From the NCBI GenBank assembly GCA_025602915.1, contig JAHLJZ010000022.1:124001-188000 (forward strand): DNA of 64,000 bases. Direction: 5' to 3'. Below are positions 37,846 to 50,726 of the stretch, in pieces. The stretch's first letter is position 1. The number at the start of each line of letters is the position of its first letter. Origin of the DNA: Paraphysoderma sedebokerense (Eukaryota; Blastocladiomycota; Physodermatomycetes; Physodermatales; Physodermataceae). The notes under the pieces were generated by a model, which worked only from the letters and a program-made list of their open reading frames with translations, did no database searches and had not been told where the DNA came from. The translations under genes and the position numbers were made by a program.

Positions 37846-40800
37846 TCAATCATTATAGCAATCAAAATCTTCCATGAAATCTTCAACGTCCGGCATTTGT
37901 CGTTTCTTCGTTTTCTTTTCTTCTGGATTTCGCTCTCTGGAGACCTCCCGTGGTCGTCGTGCCGGGACAACCGGATTCGGCTGACTCATAGACGAGTTTG
38001 AGCTTCTCTGCAATTTGGTAATTGATGACAGCGGTGACGTGGAGTTCATTCGAAAAGATGACTGAGATTTGCTCAAGATGTCACTTCCGCCTTTAGTCGC
38101 CGAGGCTACAGTAACAGCTGGCGAAGATTGTGGAATTCCGAATGACGAGGAAATGGTTTCGTCTGCGATCGATTCCTGCACTGTTCCTGTTTTTTTGATG
38201 TCGTTATGTGTAGTTGTAGTCTTGCGAGATTGTTGAGACATCAATGGCGTTGAGGTGATTCTCTCCATATCCGCTCGAGCAGGGTTGTCAGAGAGAATTG
38301 CTTCTACTCCTCCTGCTTCTCCAGTCAATTTCGAATTCTTTGTCGATACTCCCGATTCACTCTTTACATTATTCGAAGACTTGGATCTAAACTTCATTGG
38401 CGGCCTCTTTTTCATCAAATCATCGAGAGAAAGAATTTCCTGCAGATCATCAGATGACGATTCCGGGGATGAAACGGGTTGTCCCACTAATGCGGCTGTA
38501 GAAGTGATCCGAGGTTTTGACGAAGCAAATGGTTGGCTATATGACATCGTAGATTCTTTGGTTGCAGCCTTTGAAATTGTAGACGTCTTCAAACTAGATG
38601 GGGTCGTTGAACTAGAGTGTGATTTCTTTGAAGCGCTACTATTCGCAGCGAGTTCAAGGCTGAAAGCGTCAGAGATGGCAGAACGACTTTTACCCTTCTG
38701 ACTTGATGTGATTTTTTTCGAAGTCTCCTTCTCTACGAAATCATCATCATCGCTATCTACAGTAAGATCAACCACGTCGTTCGTCGAAGCAGACGATGCT
38801 CGGCTGCCCGACCTTTCGTTTCGCTTTTGACCTTGCGAAGGCCGTGTTGGTTTTTCGTCTGCTTGGGAGAGGGCAGTGATGCTAGCGGAGATGAGACTTT
38901 CGGCTACAGTTTTACTTTTACGTTTCCTTGTGCTATTCCGCTTGTCAGTCGCAGCTTCGCCGCCAGTTGAGGGAACACCCTCTTTCGAAGGTGATTCGTT
39001 GGGGCTGCTCTTCACGATGGATGTTCTTACTTCCTCAAGGGCGGTATTCCCATTTATACCTGTTTGAACTAAAGAGCCTAATTTTGCGATAGTAACACCG
39101 GATAAGTGACTGTGATTTGAATCATGCACAGTTGAAGTTGAAGGAGCAGCAAAACCTTTTTGGCTTGAAGATCTTTTCAAATTTGCCGATTTAGCGGCTC
39201 TTCTCGAACCGATGACACTGGAATTGGCTGCCGTTTCAGCGTTGCTCTGCGAATGACAACAGTTAATAATTTAACATGGAACGGTCAATTCAGGAAAAAA
39301 CGAAACCATATTATCTGTCTGCAGTTCACTGTCTTCGACCTCTTGGGCGTCACCTGAAGGATCCTGTAAAGACGATGGATAATCCGCCTATCGACAGAGA
39401 TTTCAGTTGATCAGTGTCCGAAAGCAAAAGGTACAGAGGAACCCGCTAGAACAAAGTACATTTCGTGTTACATTCTTCGGTATGGGCTGTTCAGTTGCAG
39501 TATTTTTCTTTTTCTTTGATTTCTGCCTCCTCTTTTTGTTGCTTTCTGTAGTTAATGTCGATTCATTCTGTTCAACATTATCAGTCGTTTTCTGGCAATC
39601 GAGTTAATGTTAGTTCCTGCTATCAACAGGAGCCAAGCAATGATAATTTGAACGACATCAAAAGCTACCTTCATCACGTTTAATTTAGTTGTTTCCGCCC
39701 GATTGTCTTTATTTGTGATGGCACTGAGATCTGTGGAGTGATGCCGATTCATCGGTCCTACCTGGGCGTTTGAATGATCCTCGGTCGACGATGAGGTGTT
39801 ACGACGTAAGTGATCAGGCTTTGAAGTCGCTTCGGTTGGAATGTGCATTGTAGAAGCAACAGACAAGTTAGGCAACCGCTCTGATTGTGCCGATGGTCGT
39901 GCTGTAGAGTTGGACGTTCGCGAATGACTCTGAGTGTCAACTTGTTCTGCTATCCGTTCTGTTCCACTTCCGACGGCCTGAGTGGATGGGGTAGATGACT
40001 CGATCAAATGATGGCCATTGTCAGTGTCGATGTCCATGGCGTCAGTAGATCCTGGAACGGAGACTGCTGATTGTTTGATGGGTTCAGTGATGGAAGGTGA
40101 GGTGGGAACACTGGATTTTATGATATTCAAATTCGAGGATGTGCTTCTGGAGGAGACGGATCCAGGTCGGGCGGATTGCGAAACGTTTTTACTAGGGAAC
40201 GGTTGAACAGAAGTTGAGGTTGATGACAGGTGCTGGACAGCATTTGCTGTAGATCGCTCCTAGTTGAATTTATAATGATTAAAACAAGCTCGAATTCTTT
40301 GAAAAAGCTGTGTCCTAGCCTTCGATATGAGGTCGCAAAATTTACGGGAATAAGCAAGACATACATAGAGATTGCCTGCAACTCGTGTGTTACTCTCCTC
40401 CGTTTCATCAGACGGTTTGGTTCTATTTTCTCGACTCTCTCGACTCTTAGTATTCCCGAATCTTTCGTTACATTCGTCGTTCAGCGTTTTTAGCATTTTA
40501 TTCTCATTCTTCAGCTTCTCCATTTCATTAACTAATTGCTGGTTCCGCTGATTACCTAATTCAATTTTGCGATGCAATTCTTCTCGCTCGTTTTCAGTTG
40601 CGACCTGCCGAGTTCCCAACTCTTGATTATGCTTCTTTAATTGATCTATCACCTTCTTCTGTTTGATTCCGTTTTGTTGTAGCATCAGCACTTGATTCCG
40701 AGCGGCAGCGTAATCATTCGCCATTTGATCACGTAAGGTCTGGAATTGCAGCAAACGGGCATTGCATTCGTTAATCATATTATCGATTAGTTGATTTTGT

Positions 40801-42212
40801 TCAGAAGTGTATTGTTGTTGGAGTTGTTTGAAATGCTCAATAGCTTCATTTAGTTGATTATTGCGCGCGTCAATTTCAGCGTAATGCTCTACAATTTCAG
40901 CTTCTCGAGCAGTCAATGCAGACTCTGATTGAGAACATTTAGATTCCCTTGCCGCAAGGCGTTTAAGAAGCGTATTCAGTATTTGAAAGTACTTATGAAC
41001 GGAAGGAGTTGACGAACTGACGTCGGCGTTAGAATCCAAGTGATCTTTCAGCGAATCAAGGAATTGTGAAATCGTTTCCTGAGAGAAATCAGATGCCGCC
41101 AAAGCGTTGAGTGCTTGTCGAAATTGAATAATCGGTTCGAGATTAGTTCGGACACCATCGAGTCGGTAATTAAATGTCTGAATCGATTGACCGATCGAGG
41201 AGGGTATCGAAGTAGAAGTATCTTTGGGTATTTCCAGCATATTCTCTACATTTTCCAAATTTCCTACGACTGACTTCAGCATATCCTCTATAGCACTGTA
41301 GCTACTGGTTTGAAGCTGTAATGTACGCTCAGATGAGGCCAAATCGGATTTCCTTTTTTCCAATTCCAGATTGAGACGGTCCATATCAGCTTTGTATCGA
41401 TCGTAAGTTATCCTTTGAGATATTTGATGATTTTTGGCTGCCACGTCACTATTTAAGAGCACTATTTGGCGGTGGGCATTTGCGACTTTTGTTTTTAGAT
41501 CGTGAATTTCGGTTTCCTTTCGTGCACTCAAACTTTTGAATTCTTCCTCCATCTTTATCTTTTCAGATCTAAAATCTTTGGTTAAATTTTGATGGTCATT
41601 GATGGATTGCAACTTTGCAGTCAATTCAACTTTCAGTCTTTTGATTTCGGTATCCTTAACCTTGGCTAACTCTTCATGCCCATTTGCAGTGCGTTTCCAT
41701 TTCTCAATTTCCCTCTCCTTCAAATCCAGCGCCGCTGCCTTCTCCTTTTCCATAGCGTCTTTAGCAATTTCAGACCTCTCGGCCTGTTGAATTCTCTTTC
41801 TCAAATCTTCACATATTTCGAGAATTTGGGCCATGTCACCCTTAACCGGGGGAAGTTCTGGTATTATACCAATAGCATAACAGATACAATCGCGGTACTG
41901 AGTGCATTCAGCGCATTCATCATCGATTTCTTCAATTGTCGCTGTAGTGGCTAAACTTTGTGGGGCCGAGGGTGGTACAACATGCTGGACGATTTGCCTC
42001 GGCGGGGGCTGTTGCTGTTGAAGTCCGGGCTGGGAAATACTCGGTCGAACGCTATTATAATGAGGGTAGAAAGCTGGGCGTGAATTCTGCCAAGGATAAT
42101 GTGGATGTGGAGAGGAATATGGCGGATATCGATATTGTCCAGCTGCTCTTGGATTCGGCATCAAAGGCCTATGGTGACCGTAACCTGAAGGACGAGGCGG
42201 TCGACTAGGCAT
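37846..42212 (-). CDS. Large coiled-coil protein with disordered ends
   Basis: Family not recognised. The N terminus (MPSRPPRPSGYGHH) is Pro/Tyr/His/Gln-rich for about 90 residues. A Cys cluster ECAECTQYRDCICY follows at about residue 100. Then comes a coiled coil of about 500 residues (from ILEICEDLRKRIQQ through KHNQELGTRQVATENERE to NEMEKLKNENKMLKTLNDEC). The remaining half, spread over several exons from about 40257 to 37846, is Ser/Thr-rich and disordered. It has basic patches (KKRRQKSKKKN, RKRKSKTV) that look like nuclear localisation signals, an acidic DLTVDSDDDDF element that resembles a SUMO-interaction motif (VVDLTVDSDDDD), and the end PDVEDFMEDFDCYND. I treat it as one gene because no start-like context separates the parts; two adjacent genes remain possible. 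A nuclear scaffold role is a guess. Confidence 0.55.
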
Positions 42213-42742
42213 TTGTGCAATGGAAATACTTCAATAACTATTATCATAGAACGACTTCGGTCAGAACGTAAGCTAATATAAGAAATAAGAAAATTTGAAC
42301 AGACATTTAGATAGCCAGCGGGCATAAGTAGTATGACAGGCAAGATAGAGACGGATCACATACAATTTGCGAGGGTATACGACCACAGAATTTAATCATA
42401 GATGTTCCTCAGCTGCAACTAATCCTCTTCATACTGTGTCTTTAATGAGCCCAACGTAATGATACTCGATCATGTAAAATCCCACTGTCCTGTCCCACGG
42501 CCCGAGTTGTCCCACCATGATCACCGGTAAACAAAAAAGTTACCCGCCATGAGTCACGGCGTGCCTCAGAACAAAATTTATAAAATCCACTCTTCCGTCA
42601 TCCTCATCTCCATCCATCTTTCCTGATGACAGTCCTGCGTGTCCCCGCAAAGCCAACTCTCCCGGCATACGGTATCTTCTTTTTTGTTTGTCTAGTCTTC
42701 TCGACCGCGCCATTCTAACTTGCCCAAAATTGTATTGTATCG
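42213..42742. other. Divergent promoter region
   Basis: About 530 bases between the coiled-coil gene and GluRS starts. It is locally C/T-rich before 42743. No element recognised. Confidence 0.4.
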
Positions 42743-45737
42743 ATGTCAGGGCCCTTGCTCGTGGTGCAGTATATTAACTCTAACACTCAAAAGAAAATTG
42801 ATATAGACTGGTTTGAACCAGCTGATAAAAATGCTTTAGTTGTATCCTTAAAGACGGACGAAGGGTAATTCTTTGATTAATGAATATATACGGCTGCTCT
42901 TCCATGGATCTAATATTGTGTCCGACCTGATCTGAATTTTTATTTTATTTAGTGTCATTCTCACGAATGTTAACTCAATCATTCGATACTGCTGTCGCCT
43001 CGATTCATCCGTCCCGTTGTACGGATCCAATATTTTAGAATCGACTCTGATTGACTCGTGGATCGACTCGTCGTCGTTGCTGTCATCAACAGACTTCAAC
43101 GTTCTGAATTCTGCGTTACATGACTTGGATCATCATCTTACTCTAAGAACGTTTCTGGTCGGCTACAAAGTGACTGCAGCCGATTTGGCTGTCTGGGGTG
43201 CTCTTAGAGGTTTGGATCTCATCCGGTCCACTCTGTTACCTATTCCATTTTCATTTATTGATAATAACGTGGCTCTTATTTCTATGTAGCCTCACCGATT
43301 TTTCAAAAGTCTATGAAAGGAGCCGATAGCCAATTCATCAACATGTTAAGATGGTACAAATTTATCGGCTCTCAGCACTTAGTAGAGGAGAGTATCGCTG
43401 TCTTGTATAAACAAATCGATGCAATTAACAAGGTGGATTTTTAACCTCGCCATAACTTTGGCACAGTTTTGGATTTCTGATTATTCATTGCGAACATCCG
43501 TAGGCCAAGAAAGATCAAGGCAATTTCGCCCTCGCCCTTACCAATGCCAAAATGGGTGAAGTTGTCACACGCTTCCCTCCTGAGCCCAGTGGTTATCTTC
43601 ACATCGGTCATACTAAGGCTGCTCTGTTAAACCAGTACTTCGCAGAAGCCTACAAAGGAAAGCTAATCGTTCGATTCGATGATACTAATCCTTCCAAGGA
43701 GAAAGTTGAATTCGAAGATTCTATCAAGGAAGATTTAGCTTTGATCGGCGTGAAAGCCGACAGGGTGACTCACACCAGCGATTATTTTGATCTAATGATT
43801 AAATATGCAGAGCAATTGTTGAAGCAAGGTGACGGTTACATCGATGATACTGATCAAGAAACTGTATGCATGAAATACGAAGTCTGCTATCTATGTATGA
43901 TTTTTAACTCTTTCATATTGGTGTTAGATGCGGGCCCAACGTATGGACGGTATTGCTTCAAGGAATCGTGACCTTTCTGTTGAAGAGAACTTCAAACGGT
44001 GGGAAGAAATGAAAAAGGCGACCGAATTTGTAAGTTTAGATTGTTGGTTTTTCATTTGCCGAAACCTTGGCAGCTGATTAGTGAAAACATTTTAGGGACT
44101 CAAATGTTGTTTGCGAGCAAAGATGTCCGTTGACTCCAAAAACAAAGCTCTCCGTGATCCAGTATTCTTCAGATGCAATTTGCTTCCGCATCACCGAACA
44201 GGGTATGGATCCTAATTTGCCGCTGCTGGCATCTCGACTTATTCAGCTGACGGGTTTCCATGTTGCAGAACCAAATACAAAATATATCCTACCTACGATT
44301 TTGCTTGTCCTATTGTTGATTCGATTGAAGGAGTGACGCACGCCCTTCGTACAAACGAATACCACGATCGCAATCCTCAATACCAATGGGTTTTAGAAAG
44401 ACTTGGCCTTCGTGAAGTTCATATTTGGGATTATAGGTACAAAGTGTGATCTCTGTTAGTTGCTTTCCTTATGCTTGTAATTAATCCACTTATCTCGGCA
44501 ACAGTCGCATGAACTTCGTTTACACACTCCTTTCCAAACGCAAACTGCAATGGTTCGTCGATAACGGTCACGTCACCGGATGGGACGATCCCAGATTCCC
44601 TACTGTACGAGGCATCCTTCGTCGCGGCCTCACCATCGAAGCCTTGAAGCAGTATATCCTTATTCAAGGCGCATCGACCAACACGGTTCTTTACGAATGG
44701 GATAAATTGTGGGCTCTCAACAAAAAAATCATCGACCCTATCGCCCCGAGACATACAGCTCTTAATCGCGATGCCGTAGTTCCAGTAACCATTCAAGATG
44801 GACCGGCAGAAGTGCAAGTCAAGGAGGTCGCCGCACACAAAAAGAACCCTGCTGTCGGAATGAAAAAGTCTGTCTATTCAAACCGTATTTTGATTGCTTC
44901 CGAAGATGCGAATGAGCTAGAAGATAATGAAGAAATCACAATGATGGACTGGGGTAATATGATTGTAAAATCGATCGAAAAGGATGCCGCTGGAAAAGTC
45001 AAAGCTGTTAGCGTTGTGCTTAATTTACAAGGTGACTTCAAGAAAACAAAGAAAAAATTAACTTGGTTGGCCGACCCTAATGGAAGTAAGAAAGACGATA
45101 TTGTCTGTCAAGTGATGTTGCACGATTATGATTATTTAATCACAAAGAAGAAATTAGAAGAGGATGATTCTTTCGAAGACTGCTTGACGCCAGTTACGGA
45201 ATTTAAGGTAACACCAATTTAATTTAATTGTATATTTCATTCATTTTTTTGTAAACACTAACAGTATAAAATCATGTCCAGACTCCTGCAATTGGTGACT
45301 ACAATTTAACCAGTCACCCAGTCTCCACTATCATTCAACTTGAACGACGCGGGTACTACATCATCGACAAAGCCTACTCTCCAGAGTCCCCAGTCGTTCA
45401 TTTAATCTATATTCCAGACGGCAAAGTTGCATCCTTAGCCTCCAAAGCCTCGAATAACCCTACCGACAAGAAAGTAACCACAAAAGCTAACGGTGACGGA
45501 AAAAAATCGACCCCAATGCCGTCCAAGAAAAACAATGTGAAAAAGCCAATGTCAAATGGTGTTCACTCAAAGAAAGGGCAAGAGAAGAAATCGGTTGTTG
45601 ACATTTCAAATGTGAATATGTATAAAGTGAAACCGGTTTACGCTAGTGGAGTGAATTCAAATTTACCCGAAATTGACCCAAAATCTGTGTGTAAAATGTA
45701 TACTGTGAAAAATGTGTACGGGAAAGACTTTGAGTGA
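42743..45737 (+). CDS. GUS1: Cytosolic glutamyl-tRNA synthetase
   Basis: The N-terminal GST-like part ([20 protein letters not shown]) usually binds Arc1-type cofactors. The class I catalytic core has the HIGH box in [19 protein letters not shown], then [57 protein letters not shown] and the KMSKS-equivalent [24 protein letters not shown] follows. The anticodon-binding beta domains include GNMIVKS and LTWLADP. It charges tRNA-Glu. Introns split the core at several places. After the normal end ([11 protein letters not shown]) there is an extra tail of about 105 residues: Lys-rich linker then two similar short units, [11 protein letters not shown] and [11 protein letters not shown]. That tail is unusual for the family. 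Confidence 0.95.
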
Positions 45738-46083
45738 TTTGATTTTGTTTTATCATTTTTTTGAATAGAAGCAGAGTGCCTAATTCTCAGATTGTCATCT
45801 TCACTATTTTTACAACTAATAAAGTAGAGTCCGGTTAGTTGACAAACTTACGAGTTCCAATGTTCCTTTTGGATAATTATGTCTTTATTACACTGCACTA
45901 AACGATATTCGATTGCATAATACAAAATGCTCACATAATCAACTACATAACCTACACCTGATGTATTTTTAACGATCACGAAATAGAGGCGACTAAAGTA
46001 AGTGACCATCCCGCTTCATCACCCAACTTTGCTATATGCCTGTCTACTTTCGATCTTCGACCTAATATTGAATAATCAAAATT
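45738..46083. other. Intergenic between convergent genes
   Basis: AT-rich 3' flanks of GluRS and the parvulin gene, nothing recognised. Confidence 0.4.
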
Positions 46084-47257
46084 TTAGTCAACACTCTGAA
46101 AAGGACTAAAGGAATTGAAACAAATCCAGAAATAGAGTATAAAGAATAAATGGTATTATAAAAAACAAGAGTGAATTAATACCATGATAATGTGATACCC
46201 AAAGTTTGTTTTCACGGGAGGATCAGTGAATATCGGATTTCCGACTGTACTCGGTTGTACTATCAATAATAAAAAGTGAGTCGAGTTACAACAACATCAT
46301 GACTCGAGTTGGAAAGTCAAGGAAAAAAGGAACAGAGGCGAGGGAGATAGATAACTTACATTGGAAAGCGGCGTCTTGAAACGCACCTACGTTTTATTGA
46401 AAAAGAAAGTACAAACGTAAAGTTAGTTGAAAAGTTGATCCACGATCGTCAAAAAATAACGAACTACAAATTCAATTATGAATGCTGTTTTAGCCTGACT
46501 CCAGGACTAAATCCATTCTTCCGAATTCCATATTTGAATATAACTTGACTCTCAACTAATGGTAATGAAACGCCCAAAAATATGTAAAACGACAGAAAAA
46601 AGAAACGATACAAACCAACCATACTCCCCCTATTCATCCAACCTAAACTGCCCCCCTGTCTCGCTTTATCTTCGCTATACTGTTCCGCAACTTTATCAAA
46701 TGATATTTTATCTTCTTTAAGTTTAGACATAGCTTCCATGATTTTAGAATGTTTCTCGCAGAGGATATGTCGAACCTATGGGTGTAGACGACCAAGGCAG
46801 AGCGGGACATGATGGATACGAAGGAATTGAATTTGATGCGAATCAATTCAGATATCGTAAGGTTGTGAGATTAAAATTCATGATAGAAGGCGGTGATTTT
46901 GAGATTTTGATGAAAACAAGAGAGCAGTTAAAGTAGCCGTCGTAATGAATGATATTCTTCAAATAACCAAACCAAAAATCCACTGCACATGATCGAAAAT
47001 TATAAACCAGACCAACTTCGAAGAGAACCATGAATATAAACAGTAAAAGAGGAATAATACTTTTATACTATTAGCAGCTTTCAATCCTTTAGATCCACCT
47101 TTGCCACTTGATTCGTCTCCGCCTAATTCGTTAAGAATTTTAGAATGGACGAGGCCAGAGGTGTTGAAAGTCAAGGGAAGAGTGAAAGTTAGATATATAG
47201 ACTCGACAGTTAAGCCGGGTTGAAAATACCTTTTTTTGCAGGCTTTTGCTTTCCCAT
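46084..47257 (-). CDS. PIN4: Parvulin-type peptidyl-prolyl isomerase (PIN4/Par14 class)
   Basis: Exon 1 (from 47257) is MGKQKPAKK. The next carries [19 protein letters not shown], the flexible basic head typical of Par14. Later exons give [39 protein letters not shown] and WMNRGSMVG, then AFQDAAFQ and [16 protein letters not shown]. These are the parvulin fold motifs in order, without a WW domain, so it is PIN4-like not Pin1/Ess1. PIN4 proteins act in ribosome biogenesis and bind DNA through the basic head. The 3' end is the weak point: the last intron after HIIM can close with two different acceptors, giving SVD or SFSEC as the final residues, so the end may be 46084 or 46088. Confidence 0.88.
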
Positions 47258-47497
47258 TTTGAATATAATAAGTAGTTAGATAGACGACGGATAAGGACTT
47301 GGAGAGATTTGGTTAACAACTTGAGCGTCGCTGTTCACGTCGCATCAGACAGTGTGGTTGAGAGGATATTTCCAGCTATCTTCAATTTGATTCAGCAAAA
47401 ATTCGTCGATATCAATTCTACATGTTTCAATCTTTATTCTCTGGGTTATCGTAAACATGAACAGAAATAACTCGTTCGTCAATTAAATTGTACACTT

Positions 47498-50091
47498 TTA
47501 AACTTCACTTTCAACCATTCCGACTCCATTCACATTTATACTCTCCATCCCCCAATTTTTACTATTTTCTTTATCCTCATCTTTCTTTTTCTTACCGTCG
47601 GGTCCTCCTTCGTTTTTCTTCTGTTTTACATTTTCTTTCTCGTTCTCTTTATCATCTCCATTCACCGTTCCCTCGGGATGACGCCCAAAGTAACCTAAAT
47701 TTGATGAGCTCCCGACTGGACTCAACGGACTTTGCCATCGCTTGCTTAAACTTGTCACACCGATATCGCGGGCTTGGTAAAATAGTATATACCCATTTGC
47801 TGGCGAAGACGGCGAGGAGTCGCCGTAGTACTTTGTAATATCTGCTTCTGTGATTAGCTTTTTGATGTACGATGAGAAATCAAGATATTGTAAGTTCAGA
47901 GACCGAAGCGCTCAGTATAAGGACGAGAGATAGTCGTCATATACCTCGACCGAATCATCGTCAAACTGTAACCAATAATCACCGACCCGTATGATCGCAA
48001 TGTAATGTCCGTGATTCGGATTACTATTCAACGATCGTACAGAAAGTCACAAATAGTCAATAACTGAGCAAAAAACCAACTGGTAGACAACCAGCTAATA
48101 TTGGTGGAACTTTGTTGATATAATTACCTTCCAATATGAACTACAATAGCAAACAGTTGATATTCTCTATCCGGGTTCTCAGCATCATCGCTCTATTTTA
48201 CCGTTTCATTTTCATCACAGATGACCAACATACAACGAAAAATAAAATGATTTAGTCCCAACTGATATCTAAATTTAAATGGAACAAAAACGACAAACCG
48301 TATTGAACAATTTCAATTCAAAGGGAAAGACAACTCTGTACATTAATTTAACATATTTTTGCAATCGCTCTTGATATTTGAATCGTTTAAGATGGAGCGC
48401 CAGAATCGGAGGTAATTTTCGTATTTTCATCCTGAACATGACGAATTGAGAGAATGTAAGAACACGCCAACCAATGATTTAAAACTTTGAAAAGAGGCAG
48501 ATGAAAGAGACTGTACATTTTCTCTGCCTCTTGTAATCCTGCACAATTGTCACACCAGAATTTATTCTTCCAACATAAAACTTCACTTTTGGAGAAATTT
48601 CTAAGACACGAAGATACACTGGAGTTCGGCTCAATATCGATACTCAAATCTAGAAATGATTCGGACTTTTTGGTGACAGTTTCACAGGTCAAACATCTTG
48701 TTTCGTTCGTTAATTCCCCTTCAAAAAGTTCATGGATCCAGGTTTTAGGTGGCGTGTTAGATGAGCTGGACGTTTCGGGTTGAGTTTGGGAGGCTGAAGG
48801 ATGCGATGGTGGAGATGATGGGGAGAGCGGGTTTGGTTGAGATTGCTTTAGTTTCTGTAGGGTTTCTGCCAAGGAGTTTAATATGAAATTGAGGAATTCG
48901 TGGGCGTCTTGCTGCTGTGTTGATCGAAACAGTACTACAAGAATGAAATTGATTTCAAGCATGTCAATTCTCTGCATGATTCATTGAATGGGATGGTTGA
49001 TCCCAATGTAGCCGGTGAGATACGCACTGTTTTCCCTTTTCACTTTCTGTACAAATCCTGTCGGCCCGATGACTCCTGTCCGTTTCTTCTGGCTCGTGAT
49101 TTTTATAAATAAGTCCTTCAAACTGGTTAATAATGAATCATCTTCTGGATTGGGCAAAACAACCGGCGGAGTGGTCGATCCAGGAGATTTAGCAGCCGAA
49201 GCTGACGTAGATGCAGCACTATCGCTTGTATTTTTCCTTGACATCGTCGGTGACGTTTTTGCGGAACTTGAAAAAGAAGGTATAAATGAAGTCGATGTGG
49301 TTCGCTTTCTTAATAGCGCTGGACTCGAATTTGATCTCGTCATTGGACTTTTACTGCTGTCTTTTGAGTTTGGTTTAGATTGGGACGAAGGGGATGACTC
49401 GTCTTGTGTTGATGCTGATGGCTGAGAGGAAGCGATGGATTGTAATATTCCTGAACTTTCTACCGGTTTAAGACCGAATGAAGATGGTGCTAATTCGGAC
49501 AGGAGGGTGAGGTAAGGATAATTTTGAACACATTCTCGAAACGGTTTACAAAAGTAGAGCGCTTGTAAAACTGAATTACAGTAACTATAACGTAAACATT
49601 CATCCAACCACAACGTATTAGCCATCACATAAAAGCAGTACGATAAGTTATGGAAAGTCATACCATGTATTGCCAAACTATAATGCAAATAAAAAGAAAA
49701 TAATCAAAATAAACAAAACAGGAAGATACGAGATAAATCAAGACATTAGTTTCAATATTCGTGATTAACAATGAAAAACCAAAAGATTATTGTAGACACT
49801 TAGAGGCAATCGGCGGCAATAAACTTACATTCTCAAATCCAAATAACTTTTCTGATCCTTCCAAATCACTGAGGTTAGGTGTCTGGATGTTGGAAGCTTT
49901 CGACGAGCTACCGCTCTAGATTTGGCAAAGAAGATAACCAAAATAGGTGTGAGTAGACATCATTATTAAAAAGCTAATCTATTTAACATTCAAGTATCTG
50001 GGATAAAAGGCCCGGAATTTAAAGCTCAAACCAACTACGATAGATAAGTCGTGATTACCATGCCCATCCACTTGAGAATTGAGCTCGACAT
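47498..50091 (-). CDS. UBP9: Ubiquitin carboxyl-terminal hydrolase, UBP9/UBP13 (USP12/46) class
   Basis: The N terminus [11 protein letters not shown] leads to the Cys box region [24 protein letters not shown], identical in style to USP12/USP46. Then comes an inserted Ser/Thr/Pro-rich segment of roughly 120 residues (about 49100-49490), followed by the second box [20 protein letters not shown] zinc-ribbon region has [14 protein letters not shown] and [13 protein letters not shown]. The His box is [17 protein letters not shown] and QFDDDSVE. The C-terminal tail is Lys/Glu-rich. It removes ubiquitin from substrates; this class works with WD-repeat activators (WDR48/20 in animals, Duf1 in fungi). 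Catalytic Cys and His are present. Middle exons at 47830-48390 are short and I followed only part of them. Confidence 0.9.
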
Positions 50092-50726
50092 GATATAGGA
50101 TGATGGAGCAAACTGACGACGACAATAGAATGATTAAAAGAAATGCAATAAGACATTCAATAAATTAGATGCCGGTCATATGTATAGCAGAATGTATGTA
50201 GATGGTATATTTCAAAGATGTTCTGATTTAGCAACCGGTGAGAGCGGGCCTTGCCATGGCTCGGATTGTGCGGGCAACCACCGGACTGCAGCATTCTCTG
50301 GCGATTCATCTATCCCGATTACTTATTACTATTTAATAGAAGTGTATTAACAAATATATATTATACTATTCACTTTTTATCCTGTCACTATAGTAACGGT
50401 AGGAATGGGCACATTAGACTGCTCCAAGAAGGATGTTGTCATGGGCACATTGAGAAGTCGTATGAGATCGATAGACTATGAATGTTGGATACGCAAAATC
50501 AAAAGATGGACTGTCTGTCTCTCCTGTTTTCAATGTCTAGTGTTACCATATGTTAATCAAAGTGTCTGTGGATGTTATCAGTTCGTAAAGGGAATGCGCG
50601 CGTTCCTTCGGGGATTCCCTCTCCACTGAGCAACAGAGACATTCCCCTCTCTTTGCTTGAACTACATCTTGTATCCACAACCACAACCACACCACAAGTA
50701 GACAAGAGCATATTCTCGACACAACC
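50092..50726. other. Divergent promoter region
   Basis: About 635 bases between UBP9 and peroxiredoxin starts. GC rises towards 50600-50726. Nothing specific recognised. Confidence 0.4.
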
